A DNA stretch of 64,000 bases from Methylacidiphilales bacterium (GCA_026225555.1 JAMFSY010000051.1:1-64000); one strand, 5' to 3'; shown: positions 25,610 through 34,466, counted from the stretch's first letter. Made by a program: numbers and translations. Notes: a model not told the origin generated them from the letters alone.

Positions 25610-26110
25610 TTAAAAGGGGATGTCGTCGTCGTCGGGCGGAGGAGGGCCGTCGTCCGATACCGGCGGGCTGGCAGGCCGGGCCGGACGGGCGCTTTCGCCG
25701 CCGCCGGAACGTTCCGCGCCGCTGCTGTAGTTACCGGTGGGACGGCCACCGCCTCCACCGCTGCCACCGCCTCCAAGGCCACTGCCGAGGAATTGCACCC
25801 GGTCCGCGCGCACCTTCATGCGGCTCTTCTTCTCGCCCTGGGGAGTCTCCCACTGATCGAGACGCAACTGGCCTTCGACAAACACGCCGCGCCCCTTGGC
25901 GAGGTATTGTTTGCAGGTCTCGGCCTGACGGCCCCAGACCTCGATATCGACGTAGGTGACGGTCTCCTTGATCGTGCCGTCCTGGGCCTTGTAACTATCG
26001 TTGATCGCGATGGCCAAATCGCCCACCGCGGTGCCCTTGGGAGTATATTTCACCTCGGGGTCACGGGTCAGGTTTCCCATCAGGAAAACTTTATTGAGGC
26101 TGGCGGCCAT
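25610..26110 (-). CDS. ssb: Single-stranded DNA-binding protein
   Basis: 166 residues. Residues 1-110 are the OB-fold (ASLNKVFLMGNLTRDPEV, TYVDIEVWGRQAETCKQYL, GRGVFVEGQLRLDQWETP). A Gly-rich linker follows, and the acidic tail ends DDDDIPF, which binds partner proteins. The enzyme coats single-stranded DNA in replication, repair and recombination. It lies 16 bases downstream of rpsF, the common rpsF-ssb pairing, but the usual rpsR-rplI continuation is replaced by the Hpt gene. Confidence 0.97.
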   Translation of the reverse strand: MAASLNKVFLMGNLTRDPEVKYTPKGTAVGDLAIAINDSYKAQDGTIKETVTYVDIEVWGRQAETCKQYLAKGRGVFVEGQLRLDQWETPQGEKKSRMKVRADRVQFLGSGLGGGGSGGGGGRPTGNYSSGAERSGGGESARPARPASPPVSDDGPPPPDDDDIPF

Positions 26111-26125
26111 CGCGTTGTCGCGGCC

Positions 26126-26422
26126 TTAGGCGGCCACGACCTCCTGCTTGAGATAGAACTGGCGGTAGACGACTTCGTTCAGCGTGAGCTTGACGCGAAG
26201 CGCTTCCAGCTTGTCCGGCGCGAGGCTGAACTGCACGTTGACGTAAAAGCCGCTGTCGATGTCGCCCGCGGCGCGCTCGAAGCGCTTGCGGTCCATCTTT
26301 TGCGTGCCGGTGATCTTGCCGCCGAAACCTTCGATTTCTTTTTCGATGGATTCGATGGCTTCCTTGAGGCCTTCATCCTTGCCTTGAATGTTCAGGATGA
26401 AGAGGCCGTCGTAGTTATTCAT
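26126..26422 (-). CDS. rpsF: Ribosomal protein S6
   Basis: 98 residues. MNNYDGLFILNIQGKDEGL begins the ferredoxin-like S6 fold; IEKEIEGFGGKITGTQKMDRKRFERAAG and SGFYVNVQFSLAPDKLEALR follow. It is part of the 30S subunit platform with S18. Its start overlaps the pth stop by four bases (26419-26422). The acidic C-terminal extension of enterobacterial S6 is absent. Confidence 0.95.
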   Translation of the reverse strand: MNNYDGLFILNIQGKDEGLKEAIESIEKEIEGFGGKITGTQKMDRKRFERAAGDIDSGFYVNVQFSLAPDKLEALRVKLTLNEVVYRQFYLKQEVVAA

Positions 26423-27042
26423 GAGTTGTTTTCTTTCGTTCCAGTCTGATCGTTCGTTGTCCCGGCGGGATTGATGCCGTTAAACCGATTCATCGCTACC
26501 GCAATTCCCTCGCGCTGGCAACATTCAATCGCCATTCGGGCCGTGCGGATCATCCGCCCGAGCGCGTCCTCCTCCTCCGGTTGGAAACGCGAGAGCACCC
26601 AGTGCTCCAGCGCCCAACCCGGCGGCACGGCGTCCACCCCGCAACGCAACCTCGCGTAGCGATCCGTGCCCAGGTGAGCTTCTATCGACTTTAAACCATT
26701 ATGTCCGCCGCTGGAACCTTCCGGTCGCAACCGGACCTGACCCAGCGTCAGCGCCACATCGTCCACCACCACCAGCAAATCGGCCGGTGTCAGCTTCAGC
26801 CATTCCAGCCACGCGGCGACCGCCTTCCCGCTTTCGTTCATGTAGGTCGCGGGCTTGACCAAACGCTCGCCCGAATCCAACTGCGCCGCCTGGGAAAAAA
26901 GGGCCCGTTCTTCCTTAAAACGCGCTTCCTCTTCATCGACCCAGGCGTCGAGAACCAGGAAACCCACGTTATGCCGGGTCAACAGATACTTCGGGCCGGG
27001 ATTCCCCAAGCCCACCACAAGTTTGAAGGTCGGGTTGGACAC
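26419..27042 (-). CDS. pth: Peptidyl-tRNA hydrolase
   Basis: 207 residues from a GTG start (SNPTFKLVVGLGNPGPKY). The catalytic residues are present: Asn in GLGNPGPKYLLTRHNVGF, His in TRHNVG, Asp in LVVVDDVALTLGQVRLR, and SSGGHNGLKSIEAHLG. It recycles peptidyl-tRNA released from stalled ribosomes. Start overlap with rpsF and proximity to rplY make this an rplY-pth-rpsF-ssb operon. The last 15 residues are polar and unusual. Confidence 0.95.
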   Translation of the reverse strand: MSNPTFKLVVGLGNPGPKYLLTRHNVGFLVLDAWVDEEEARFKEERALFSQAAQLDSGERLVKPATYMNESGKAVAAWLEWLKLTPADLLVVVDDVALTLGQVRLRPEGSSGGHNGLKSIEAHLGTDRYARLRCGVDAVPPGWALEHWVLSRFQPEEEDALGRMIRTARMAIECCQREGIAVAMNRFNGINPAGTTNDQTGTKENNS

Positions 27043-27123
27043 GAAATTCCAAATCCTCGCTCATCCCAGCCCGTTGCCAGGGCCGGGACAACAGCCGGAA
27101 CCCAAAGAGGATCCGGCTGACGA

Positions 27124-27843
27124 TTACTTCTTGGCTTCGGCCTTGGCCGGAGCCTTGCCACCCTTGGCATCCGCCGCAGGGGCGGCTTCATCGGTCTTCT
27201 TTTCCTTGAGCACTTCGGGCTGCTTGACTTCCGCGCCAGGGACCACGGCCGCTTCTTCCTTCGGAGCAAAGACGCTGAACACCGGCAGTTCGCCCGGGTT
27301 CGTAACGGTGACGCCCTCGGAGAGCTTCAATTCGTTGACGTGGACCGATTCCCCAATGCGGAGATGGCTGACGTCGACCGTGATCAATTCCGGCAGATTG
27401 CGGGGCAAACAGGCCACGCGGATCGTGCGGAGCATGGTCTCGAGGAGACCGCCGCCATTCTTGACGCCGTCCGGTTCACCAATGCTGGTGACGGGCACTT
27501 CGGCATGGAGAATCTCGTCCTGCGCGATTTCGTGCAGATCGATATGAATGATATAATCCTCAATCGGGTGATGCTGCACATCGAGCAGGAGCGCGAGGTG
27601 CTGATCGACCTTCTTGCCCGCGTCATCGGTCACTTCCACGTCCACAAGCACGTTCTCGCTGGTGGAGGAGTGAAGCAGTGTCTTCAGCTTCTTGGCGTCG
27701 ATCGCAATCGGGCGCGAACGGACAGAATCCTTGGTCTTGCCATAGAGCACGCCGGGGACGCGGCCAGCCTTGCGCACGGCCTTGAGGGCGGTGCGGCCGA
27801 TGCCGGCACGTTGAGATACTTGGAGAGAGACGGTCTTGGCCAT
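27124..27843 (-). CDS. rplY: Ribosomal protein L25 / general stress protein Ctc
   Basis: 239 residues from MAKTVSLQVSQRAGIGRTAL; the frame runs further upstream to 27984, but that part is not L25-like. Residues 1-95 are the 5S-rRNA-binding L25 domain (KAGRVPGVLYG, LVDVEVTDDAGKK). Residues 96-190 are the TL5/CTC C-terminal beta domain (VPVTSIGEPDGVKNGG, RVACLPRNLPELITVDV). An Ala/Lys-rich low-complexity tail (KAPAKAEAKK) follows. It binds 5S rRNA in the central protuberance. Confidence 0.94.
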   Translation of the reverse strand: MAKTVSLQVSQRAGIGRTALKAVRKAGRVPGVLYGKTKDSVRSRPIAIDAKKLKTLLHSSTSENVLVDVEVTDDAGKKVDQHLALLLDVQHHPIEDYIIHIDLHEIAQDEILHAEVPVTSIGEPDGVKNGGGLLETMLRTIRVACLPRNLPELITVDVSHLRIGESVHVNELKLSEGVTVTNPGELPVFSVFAPKEEAAVVPGAEVKQPEVLKEKKTDEAAPAADAKGGKAPAKAEAKK

Positions 27844-27956
27844 AAAACGCGATAATTCGGGGTTAAAGTTGAGCCGAGAAGTAAAGCGTACCACCTCCGA
27901 GGGGTCAAGGGGTAATTTAAGGTACCCGCGGACGGCCGCGACACCGCCCCCTTCCC

Positions 27957-28424
27957 TTAAAACTGGCGCTGGATCTGTCCGCAATCCAACATCGCCGGCC
28001 CGTAGTAGGGATTTTGGATCTTATGCGGATCGGTCTGCACCCAGTAGGCCCGGACCATGGGACAAAACGCCGAGTGCAGGACGCCTGTCTGGATTTTGTT
28101 CTGGGCCAGCGCCGCGATCAATCCGTTGCTGACATCCTGAAAGGCCAGGCGGGCCGTGTGCAGGTCGGTCGCCGCCGCCAGATGATTGATCGCCTGGATG
28201 AAATCGGGCTCGAAATTCTTTCCCGCATCGCCCGCCAGCGCCGTCTTCATCGCCCCGGCCGCGGCGGGAACGCCATCGAAGGAACTCGCCGCCAGCTTTT
28301 GCTGAACGATCAAATATTGCTCGGTGACCGTCTTAAGTGGTTCATGCAGGCCGGGGAAGTCGAGCGCCCGAACTGAAGGCATTCCCAGCAACACGAACAG
28401 AGAGGCAAGGAAAAGAAATCTCAT
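27957..28424 (-). CDS. Exported DUF3347-like protein (metal-binding type)
   Basis: 155 residues. Signal peptide MRFLFLASLFVLLGMPSVRAL. The mature part is helical and ends with CPMVRAYWVQTD and NPYYGPAMLDCGQIQRQF, which match the DUF3347 signature of CPM...W....NPYYG..M..CG. That module is found in copper- or cobalt-efflux related periplasmic proteins and may bind a metal through its Cys and Met residues. The match is by motif only. It is oriented towards rplY and is preceded by the glycosyltransferase gene. Confidence 0.7.
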   Translation of the reverse strand: MRFLFLASLFVLLGMPSVRALDFPGLHEPLKTVTEQYLIVQQKLAASSFDGVPAAAGAMKTALAGDAGKNFEPDFIQAINHLAAATDLHTARLAFQDVSNGLIAALAQNKIQTGVLHSAFCPMVRAYWVQTDPHKIQNPYYGPAMLDCGQIQRQF

Positions 28425-28484
28425 CCCTCTACCTAAGCACTTCCCCGCCCGGACGCGAGCCGCTCTTTTTTGGGCGACAGCAAC

Positions 28485-29696
28485 CTAGCTTCGTTGGACG
28501 CCCGCCCCGAATGCCGCCAGCAGCGGCTCATAATAATCCCGGTACACCACGCCCGGATCAAAGAGCTCGCGGCATCGGCGTTGCTGCAGGAAAATCGATT
28601 GCTGCTCGAGCCAGCCGACGGCATCGCCCAACTGGGAAATATCTTTCAGCAGGAACGCCGCCCCGCTTTCCTCCAACGCCTGATAGGCTGGCACGTCCTG
28701 GCACCAGACCGGCAGGCGGAACCGCGCCGCTTCCACGATGGGCAGCCCAAAGCCCTCCCGCCGCGAGGGGAAAATGAGGCAATCGGCCAGGAGATAAAGA
28801 TCGCGCAGCGCCGCGTCGCCGACCGGAAAAAAGTCATTCACGAAGACCACATGATGCGCCAATTCCGTCGGCAACGATTGCCGGAGAAAACTCCCGTAAC
28901 GCTCAGCCGCCGCGCTGCCCGAAACCGGAGGCGCGGTGATCAGCACGAGCGGATTCCGATCCGCGGCATGCAGCTGCTTCACCACCTCCAGCGCGAAATC
29001 GATGTTCTTGCTCGGCATCGCCGCCGCGGGCAGGAGGAAGACGAAATCGCGCGCGGGCAAATCGAGCGAGGCGTACGATTCGCGCATCTCGGCGGTCAGC
29101 CCAAAAAGGCGCAGCGGATCGACCGGATTGGGCACGACCTGCGGGGCAATTTCCGGCTTGAGATGCGTCCTCATTTCCTCCGCACGAAATTCAGAAGCGG
29201 CCACATAGACCACATTCGGGCAACTTGTCCGCATCAGGTTCCATGGCGGCTGCGTGGGATTCGGCAAGGCGTAATCGGTATTCGTCGCCACGAGATCGTG
29301 AGTCCACGCGACCATCCGATGGTGCGGGGCAATGTCATGCAGCGCCCGCGTCAGGGCGAGGTTGTGGTGCATGGTAAAGACGTTGTGGACCAGCGTCAGC
29401 TCCACGCCCTCCAGCGCCTTCTTCAATGCCTCGACCAAAGCCGAGCGATATTTGCTGAAATTCTGGTCGGCCTGTCCCCGCTCGAGCACGGCCCGGACCT
29501 GAGTGTTCAAGGGAAAATCCGGGGCCAGTTCAGGCACCACATCCACCGGATAGTCGTCCCCAGGATGGGCTCCCTTTCCGCAAACCACTTTCACCTCGTG
29601 GCCTTCGCGACGGAGCATGGCGGCCTGGTCCCGCATCACCTGCTCGACCCCGCCCATCTCCGGCCAAAACGAATAGTGCAGCAATGCGATCTTCAT
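28485..29696 (-). CDS. Glycosyltransferase family 4
   Basis: 403 residues, GT-B fold. The N-terminal domain starts with KIALLHYSFWPEMGGVEQVM, with the Gly-Gly acceptor loop. The C-terminal nucleotide-sugar domain has PNPVDPLRLFGL, FVFLLPAAAMPSKNIDFALE, YLLADCLIFPSRREGFGLP (the conserved EGFGLPxxEA motif) and VEAARFRLPVWCQDVPAYQAL. It probably adds a sugar to a cell-surface glycan. Donor and acceptor are unknown. It stands alone between the DUF3347-like gene and divergent plsY. Confidence 0.92.
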   Translation of the reverse strand: MKIALLHYSFWPEMGGVEQVMRDQAAMLRREGHEVKVVCGKGAHPGDDYPVDVVPELAPDFPLNTQVRAVLERGQADQNFSKYRSALVEALKKALEGVELTLVHNVFTMHHNLALTRALHDIAPHHRMVAWTHDLVATNTDYALPNPTQPPWNLMRTSCPNVVYVAASEFRAEEMRTHLKPEIAPQVVPNPVDPLRLFGLTAEMRESYASLDLPARDFVFLLPAAAMPSKNIDFALEVVKQLHAADRNPLVLITAPPVSGSAAAERYGSFLRQSLPTELAHHVVFVNDFFPVGDAALRDLYLLADCLIFPSRREGFGLPIVEAARFRLPVWCQDVPAYQALEESGAAFLLKDISQLGDAVGWLEQQSIFLQQRRCRELFDPGVVYRDYYEPLLAAFGAGVQRS

Positions 29697-29769
29697 AGGA
29701 AAGAAACCTAATCGCCTCCCGCCGCGTCAAAAGTCTTTTCTTTTATTTAAGCGTCGCGCACGAATCTGC

Positions 29770-29797
29770 TTGCCGCCATCGCGCCTTTTCGTAATCA
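29770..29797 (+). promoter_or_regulatory. Putative promoter of plsY-gpsA, leaderless type
   Basis: TTGCCG (29770-29775), 16 bases, TAATCA (29792-29797), then six bases to the ATG at 29804. No Shine-Dalgarno sequence is present between the -10 and the start codon. Confidence 0.45.
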
Positions 29798-29803
29798 AGC
29801 GAC

Positions 29804-30433
29804 ATGGGTTCGAACAATCTGGTCTGGCTATGGCCGGTGCTCTTCTACCTGGTCGGCTCGATTCCGACCGGGTACCTCATGGGCCGGTCACGCGGCCTCG
29901 ACATCCGTCAGCACGGCAGCGGCAATATCGGCGCGACCAATGTGGGCCGCGTCATGGGCCGCAACTGGGGCTTCGTCGCCTTCGCCTGCGACTTCCTCAA
30001 GGGCTTTCTGCTGCTTTTCCTGCTGCGCACGCTGGAATTTCCGGGGGATAAAAGCTGGACGACTTCCCTCCTGCTCGTGCTCTGCGGAATGGCGGTCGTC
30101 CTTGGCCATAATTATACTCCGTGGCTCGGCTTCAAGGGTGGCAAGGGCATCGCCACGACGGCGGGCGTCCTCGGCGCTCTGCTGCCGTGGGCTTTGCTCA
30201 TTGTCTTTTCCTTGTGGGGCATCGTCGTGCTCATCACCCGCTGGGTCTCCCTGGGTTCCGTACTGGCCGCAATCATGCTGCCGATCGCCACGGCATTCTT
30301 CTATCCCGGCCAGTGGATTTATTTCGCGCTGGCCTTCCTCGCCGGGACGCTTGCGGTTCTCCGGCATCGCTCCAATATCGGGCGCCTTCTCAACGGGACT
30401 GAACCCAAGCTTTGGACCTCAAAAAAGCCATGA
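29804..30433 (+). CDS. plsY: Acyl-phosphate glycerol-3-phosphate acyltransferase PlsY
   Basis: 209 residues, a polytopic inner-membrane enzyme with about five to seven transmembrane segments. The three PlsY motifs are GSIPTGYLMGRSRGLDIRQ with GSGNIGATNVGRVMG, GHNYTPWLGFKGGKGIATT, and RHRSNIGRLLNGTEPKL. It transfers an acyl chain from acyl phosphate to glycerol 3-phosphate, the first step of phospholipid synthesis. gpsA, which makes its substrate, follows with a four-base ATGA overlap. Confidence 0.96.
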   Translation: MGSNNLVWLWPVLFYLVGSIPTGYLMGRSRGLDIRQHGSGNIGATNVGRVMGRNWGFVAFACDFLKGFLLLFLLRTLEFPGDKSWTTSLLLVLCGMAVVLGHNYTPWLGFKGGKGIATTAGVLGALLPWALLIVFSLWGIVVLITRWVSLGSVLAAIMLPIATAFFYPGQWIYFALAFLAGTLAVLRHRSNIGRLLNGTEPKLWTSKKP

Positions 30434-31317
30434 ACATCCTCATCCTCGGACACGGCGCCTGGGGCTCCTCCATCGGCCAACTCGCGGAGAAGCTGGGCCA
30501 TCGCGTCAGCTTCGTCTCGCACACCGCCACCGCGTGGCCCGAGGTGCGACCCGACTACGTGCTTCTCGCCCTGCCCGTGCAACACATCCGCGAGACGCTC
30601 GCGCATTTCCCCGCTCTCGGCGTGCCGGTCTTGAGCCTGAGCAAGGGACTCGAAATTTCCACCGGCCATCGCGTCAGTGAGATCGTGACGGAAGTCTGGG
30701 GCGAACCCCGCGTCGGCGCACTTTCCGGCCCGAACTTCGCGGCGGAAATCGCGGCGGGCCAACCCGCGACCTGCACCATCGCGGCGCAAAACGATGAGCT
30801 CGCCCGCGAGTTCCAGGCCATCCTTCACCAACCCAGCTTTCGCACGTATCGTTCCTCCGATCTCATCGGCGTGGAACTCGGCGGCGCGTTAAAGAATATT
30901 TACGCCATTGCGGGCGGCGCCTGTCACGGACTCAATCTCGGGCAGAATTCTCTCGCCGGATTGATCACCCGTTGTCTCGCCGAAATGACCCGGCTCGGCG
31001 TGCAGGCCGGCGCGAAGGCCGAGACGTTCGCGGGTCTCAGCGGAATGGGCGACCTGATCCTCACCGCGACGAGCAACCAGAGCCGTAATTTCCGCTTCGG
31101 CACGCTGCTGGCCCAAGGTCTCACCATGAAGGAAATCCTGCCCAAGCTTGGCGGAGTTTGCGAAGGCGTGCCGACCACCCGTTCCGTCTTTCTCAACGAT
31201 GCGATGTCGCCCGATTCGAAGCCCATCGTGACGCAACTGCACGCCGTGCTTTATGAGGGGAAATCACCCTCGGAGGCGGTGAAAGATCTTCTCGGCCGCG
31301 CGCCGCGCGACGAGTGA
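30430..31317 (+). CDS. gpsA: NAD(P)H-dependent glycerol-3-phosphate dehydrogenase
   Basis: 295 residues from MNILILGHGAWGSS, with the ATG overlapping the plsY stop (ATGA). GALSGPNFAAEIAAGQP, GVELGGALKNIYAIAGG (catalytic Lys), GLSGMGDLILTATSNQSRNFRFG and PVTQ-like GVPTT segments are typical of GpsA. It supplies glycerol 3-phosphate to PlsY. The protein is about 35 residues shorter than most GpsA enzymes. The shortening lies between the GxGxWG loop and VLLALPVQHI, where the usual segment with the conserved NxxYL loop is missing. Confidence 0.92.
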   Translation: MNILILGHGAWGSSIGQLAEKLGHRVSFVSHTATAWPEVRPDYVLLALPVQHIRETLAHFPALGVPVLSLSKGLEISTGHRVSEIVTEVWGEPRVGALSGPNFAAEIAAGQPATCTIAAQNDELAREFQAILHQPSFRTYRSSDLIGVELGGALKNIYAIAGGACHGLNLGQNSLAGLITRCLAEMTRLGVQAGAKAETFAGLSGMGDLILTATSNQSRNFRFGTLLAQGLTMKEILPKLGGVCEGVPTTRSVFLNDAMSPDSKPIVTQLHAVLYEGKSPSEAVKDLLGRAPRDE

Positions 31318-31337
31318 GCCGGTGCTTAGAGCAGCTT

Positions 31338-31495
31338 CACTTAGATAATCACTCCAAAGTCAGTCATCCTGAGCTTGTCGCACACACGTGTGGCAGGATC
31401 AGCCTCCGTGGACTTCAACTGTCCGCACGAGCGGCTCTCTCGCTAATTCGGGGACGTGCCGGAGGCTGATCCTTCGACAAGCTCAGGATGACGGC
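31338..31495. repeat. Dispersed repeat family A, copy 3
   Basis: Intergenic element. The left edge is cacttagataatcactccaa, matching copy 1. The left arm gtcatcctgagcttgtcg continues, after cacacacgtgtggc, into aggatcagcctcc. The right arm near 31461-31492 is its complement without the 14-base insert. The central spacer holds the tag gactgtccgcacgagcgg region. It separates gpsA from the convergent symporter gene. The short insert corresponds, inverted, to the middle of copy 1. Confidence 0.75.
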
Positions 31496-31511
31496 AATCT
31501 GATACCACCCT

Positions 31512-33164
31512 TTAGGACCACGGCTTCTCTTTCCGAAAGCAGGCCGCGACCGCATAAGTGATAATCGTCCCGAACATCACCCGCCACGGAAACTCGATTT
31601 GCACCAGCCACGTCGGCGCGGCGATGTAGCCGTTATCCAATCGCGCCCAGCCTCCCTGCACCAGATGCACCACGTTGCCGCTGATATCGTAACTCTGCCC
31701 GCGCACCGCGTTGAAGAGATCCCACGGCAGCCCGCTTAGGATCGCCACGCCGATGAATCCGGCAAACATCCCGATGAGATTTCCCCGGTCCGATCCGCGC
31801 CCCTTCGTCGTCAGGCCGAGCAGGAAAATCCCGAGCAGCGAGCCATAGGTGTAACCGAAAATTCCGAGCACGACGGGGATGATCCGCGCATGCGGCGAAT
31901 AAACCACGACCGCCGCCGTCACCGTGCCGACCAGTGCCAGCAGCGCCGCGAATACCACCGTGCTCCAGCGCACCGCGCTGACCACGCGATGCTCATTCGC
32001 GCCGCGTCCCCAGATCGGCACCCAAAAATCCTGGGTGAAGCTGGTGGCCAGCGCGTTGAGTGCCGTACTCAGCGAACCCATCGCCGTGGCCAGCACGCCC
32101 GCGATCAGCAACCCGCGCGCGCCGGGCGGCAACTGGTGCAGGATATAATAGGCGAAGACTTCCGGATTCTTCACCGGCAAATGGGGATCGGGATGCAGCT
32201 GGTAAAACACCGCCAGCAGCACGCCGATGAAAAGAAAGCCCATGGCGATCGGCACATCGGCCACACCGGAAAGCACCAGGGCCAGACGGCTTTTGTGATG
32301 GTCCTTCGCCGTCAACATCCGCTGCACCATGTCCTGGTCCGTGCCATGCGTCGCCATGGTCGTGAAGACCGAACCGAGCAGCGCGGCCCAGATGGTGTAT
32401 TCGCTGCCCAGGATGCCGTAGACATTCGCGATCACTCCCTTGGAGTGATCAACGCCGCTGTCGAAAACCTGCAAATCGTGCGGCTGATTCAACACGCCCT
32501 GCGCGCCCGCCCAGCCGCCCACGCCATACCAAAGCGAGACCAACGCGTAGATCACCGCCCCGCCCATCACGGTCGCCTGGATCACGTCGGTCCAGACCAC
32601 CGCGCGGATGCCGCCCGCCGCCGTGTAGAGCGTCGTCAGCGCGGTCACCAGAACCACCGCGCCGCCGTAAATCCAGATCTCCTGTTCACTGGTCGCGGCC
32701 GCGCCATGCACCATTTCGTAACCCAGCACCACCACCACCGCCGCGACATAAAGCCGTGTCCCGCTGGCCAGCAGCCGGGTGACTAAAAATACGGCCGAGG
32801 CCGCATCCCGCGTCCCCTTGCCGAAGCGGATTTGCAGGAACTCATAAATCGAAACGACGTTGTGATCGTAAAACGGCCGGATGAAAAGATAGGCCACGAT
32901 GATCCGCGCGATGATCGTGCCGATGGCCAGTTGCGCGTAGGTAAAATTCCGGAGGTGATACCCCTCCCCCGGCGTGCCGAGGAAGGTCGCCGCGCTTAAC
33001 TCCGCCGCGACGATGGAGGCGAGCACGGCCCACCAGGGCAATTGCCGGCTGCCCACGCTGAAGTCGCGCATGTTCTGGCCGTGGTGCCGCGCGGAGCGGA
33101 GCCCCACGCCGACCACGAGGGCGAAATAGGCCAGAATCGCAAAGCCATCCCAAAGGTAAGCCAT
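31512..33164 (-). CDS. Sodium:solute symporter family protein
   Basis: 550 residues with about 13 transmembrane segments, the size and layout of the SSS/SLC5 family. Diagnostic segments are LASIVAAELSAATFLGTPGEGY (first Na+-site helix), TLYTAAGGIRAVVWTDVIQATVMGG (the A-G-G-x-x-A-V-x-W-T-D motif) and GVLATAMGSLSTALNALATSF. It imports a sugar, amino acid or similar solute with Na+. TATTAA ends six bases ahead of the ATG, another possible leaderless -10 box. The substrate cannot be read from sequence. It faces the TonB gene across a 117-base gap. Confidence 0.92.
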   Translation of the reverse strand: MAYLWDGFAILAYFALVVGVGLRSARHHGQNMRDFSVGSRQLPWWAVLASIVAAELSAATFLGTPGEGYHLRNFTYAQLAIGTIIARIIVAYLFIRPFYDHNVVSIYEFLQIRFGKGTRDAASAVFLVTRLLASGTRLYVAAVVVVLGYEMVHGAAATSEQEIWIYGGAVVLVTALTTLYTAAGGIRAVVWTDVIQATVMGGAVIYALVSLWYGVGGWAGAQGVLNQPHDLQVFDSGVDHSKGVIANVYGILGSEYTIWAALLGSVFTTMATHGTDQDMVQRMLTAKDHHKSRLALVLSGVADVPIAMGFLFIGVLLAVFYQLHPDPHLPVKNPEVFAYYILHQLPPGARGLLIAGVLATAMGSLSTALNALATSFTQDFWVPIWGRGANEHRVVSAVRWSTVVFAALLALVGTVTAAVVVYSPHARIIPVVLGIFGYTYGSLLGIFLLGLTTKGRGSDRGNLIGMFAGFIGVAILSGLPWDLFNAVRGQSYDISGNVVHLVQGGWARLDNGYIAAPTWLVQIEFPWRVMFGTIITYAVAACFRKEKPWS

Positions 33165-33246
33165 CGAACCTTAATAAACGGTAATGCGCCCGCAGGAAAA
33201 GGAATTGTCCTGCGAACAGCAGTATTCTTAACTGGCAAAGGGGCGC

Positions 33247-33275
33247 TCGCCTGTTGTCGAGGCCTTCCCTATACT
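33247..33275 (+). promoter_or_regulatory. Putative promoter of the tonB-like gene, leaderless type
   Basis: TCGCCT (33247-33252), 17 bases, TATACT (33270-33275), then six bases to the ATG at 33282. The strong -10 and its fixed distance support 33282 as the start rather than the longer frame that opens at 33042. Confidence 0.5.
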
Positions 33276-33281
33276 CCCTCG

Positions 33282-34358
33282 ATGTCTCCCCCGGTACGAA
33301 AATCACGCGAACGCCGGCCCTGGGTCGTGATTTTCATCCTGCTGTCGCTCATTGCGCATCTGCTCTTTGTGCTGGCCATCGTGCTGATCTCGCATTTCAT
33401 GCCCAAGCCCGAGATCAAGGCCGCGCCGCAGGAAGTCTCCAGCACCACGCTTTCCCTGCAGCCGCCACAGCCCCTCGCGCCCCCGCCCAAGCCGAAGCAC
33501 ATCTTCATGCCGACCGAGCCCGATGCGGCGGCGAAGCACAAGGAGACGCTGGTCGAATCGGACAACGACACCCGTCTCAAATCGCAAAGCCAGGCGGCGC
33601 GGACGCCTGATTCCATCGCGCCCGATATCAAAGTCACCCAGAAGCATGGCGAGAACATGCGGCAGGCCCCGAACTCGCCCGCCAAACCCACGTCGAATCC
33701 CTCCGCCGCTTCACCGGGGCAGAAGAGCCAGCCGCAGCAGAATGTCTCCACCCAGCCGCCGACACCCGCCCCGCCGCCCAAAATCACCTCGCAATCACCG
33801 AAGCCCACGCCGCCGTCCCCCTCCAAGGAGCAGGTGCCCGAGCCGTCCAAGAATCCCACTCCGGGCATGGCCAAACAGCAGTACGACCCGAATGGACTGC
33901 CCGTCCTTCCCGCCCTCGCCGCACCGACCATCGCCCCGATCAGTTCGCATCAGGAGGCCCGGCCCATCTCATCCCAGCCGGAGACAACCCAGGATTCACG
34001 CGGCGCAATCGGCATCCATGGCGATAATTCCCCGGAAGCGATGAAGAGTCCGCTCGGCATGTACAAGGCGAAGGTCTACCGCTCGATCGGCTCCCTCTGG
34101 CACCACAAGGTCGATAATAATATCCAGTACATGGGCGTAGGCCTGGTGCATGTCCAATTCACGATTCATCAGGATGGCACGGTGGAAACCAAGGTGCTTG
34201 AAGGCGATACCGGGCAACTTCAGAGTTTGCTTGCCGCGAGTGTGAACGCGATCCGGGAAGGTGCGCCCTACGATCCTTTTCCTCCTGAGATGGTGAAGGA
34301 CGTCGGCGAAAGTTATACCGACGATTGCACCTTCACCATTTACGGCGACGGGGATTGA
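33282..34358 (+). CDS. TonB-like energy transducer
   Basis: 358 residues from MSPPVRKSRERRPWVVIFIL. A single N-terminal transmembrane helix (VIFILLSLIAHLLFVLAIVL) is followed by a very Pro-rich spacer of about 220 residues (PPQPLAPPPKPKHIF, TPAPPPKITSQSPKPTPPSP). The C-terminal TonB-type domain has YRSIGSLWHHKVDNNIQYM and VQFTIHQDGTVETKV. This layout spans the periplasm to contact outer-membrane receptors, with ExbBD (21740-22814) as the likely energy source. The conserved YP box is not obvious. Confidence 0.8.
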   Translation: MSPPVRKSRERRPWVVIFILLSLIAHLLFVLAIVLISHFMPKPEIKAAPQEVSSTTLSLQPPQPLAPPPKPKHIFMPTEPDAAAKHKETLVESDNDTRLKSQSQAARTPDSIAPDIKVTQKHGENMRQAPNSPAKPTSNPSAASPGQKSQPQQNVSTQPPTPAPPPKITSQSPKPTPPSPSKEQVPEPSKNPTPGMAKQQYDPNGLPVLPALAAPTIAPISSHQEARPISSQPETTQDSRGAIGIHGDNSPEAMKSPLGMYKAKVYRSIGSLWHHKVDNNIQYMGVGLVHVQFTIHQDGTVETKVLEGDTGQLQSLLAASVNAIREGAPYDPFPPEMVKDVGESYTDDCTFTIYGDGD

Positions 34359-34466
34359 TTCCCGGGTGGGACGAATCTAAACTACCCAGGCTGGGATTGC
34401 GCCGGAGGCGTCTTCCGCAAACTCCTCGACAAAGGGACGCTAAACACGGCTAAACTGATCAAGTCT

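Noticed and set aside
28470-29711. Plus-strand open frame of 413 codons
   Set aside because: Antisense to the family 4 glycosyltransferase, which has clear motifs.
33042-33281. N-terminal extension of the TonB-like protein from 33042
   Set aside because: The extension is antisense to the symporter start and the TATACT box lies between it and 33282.
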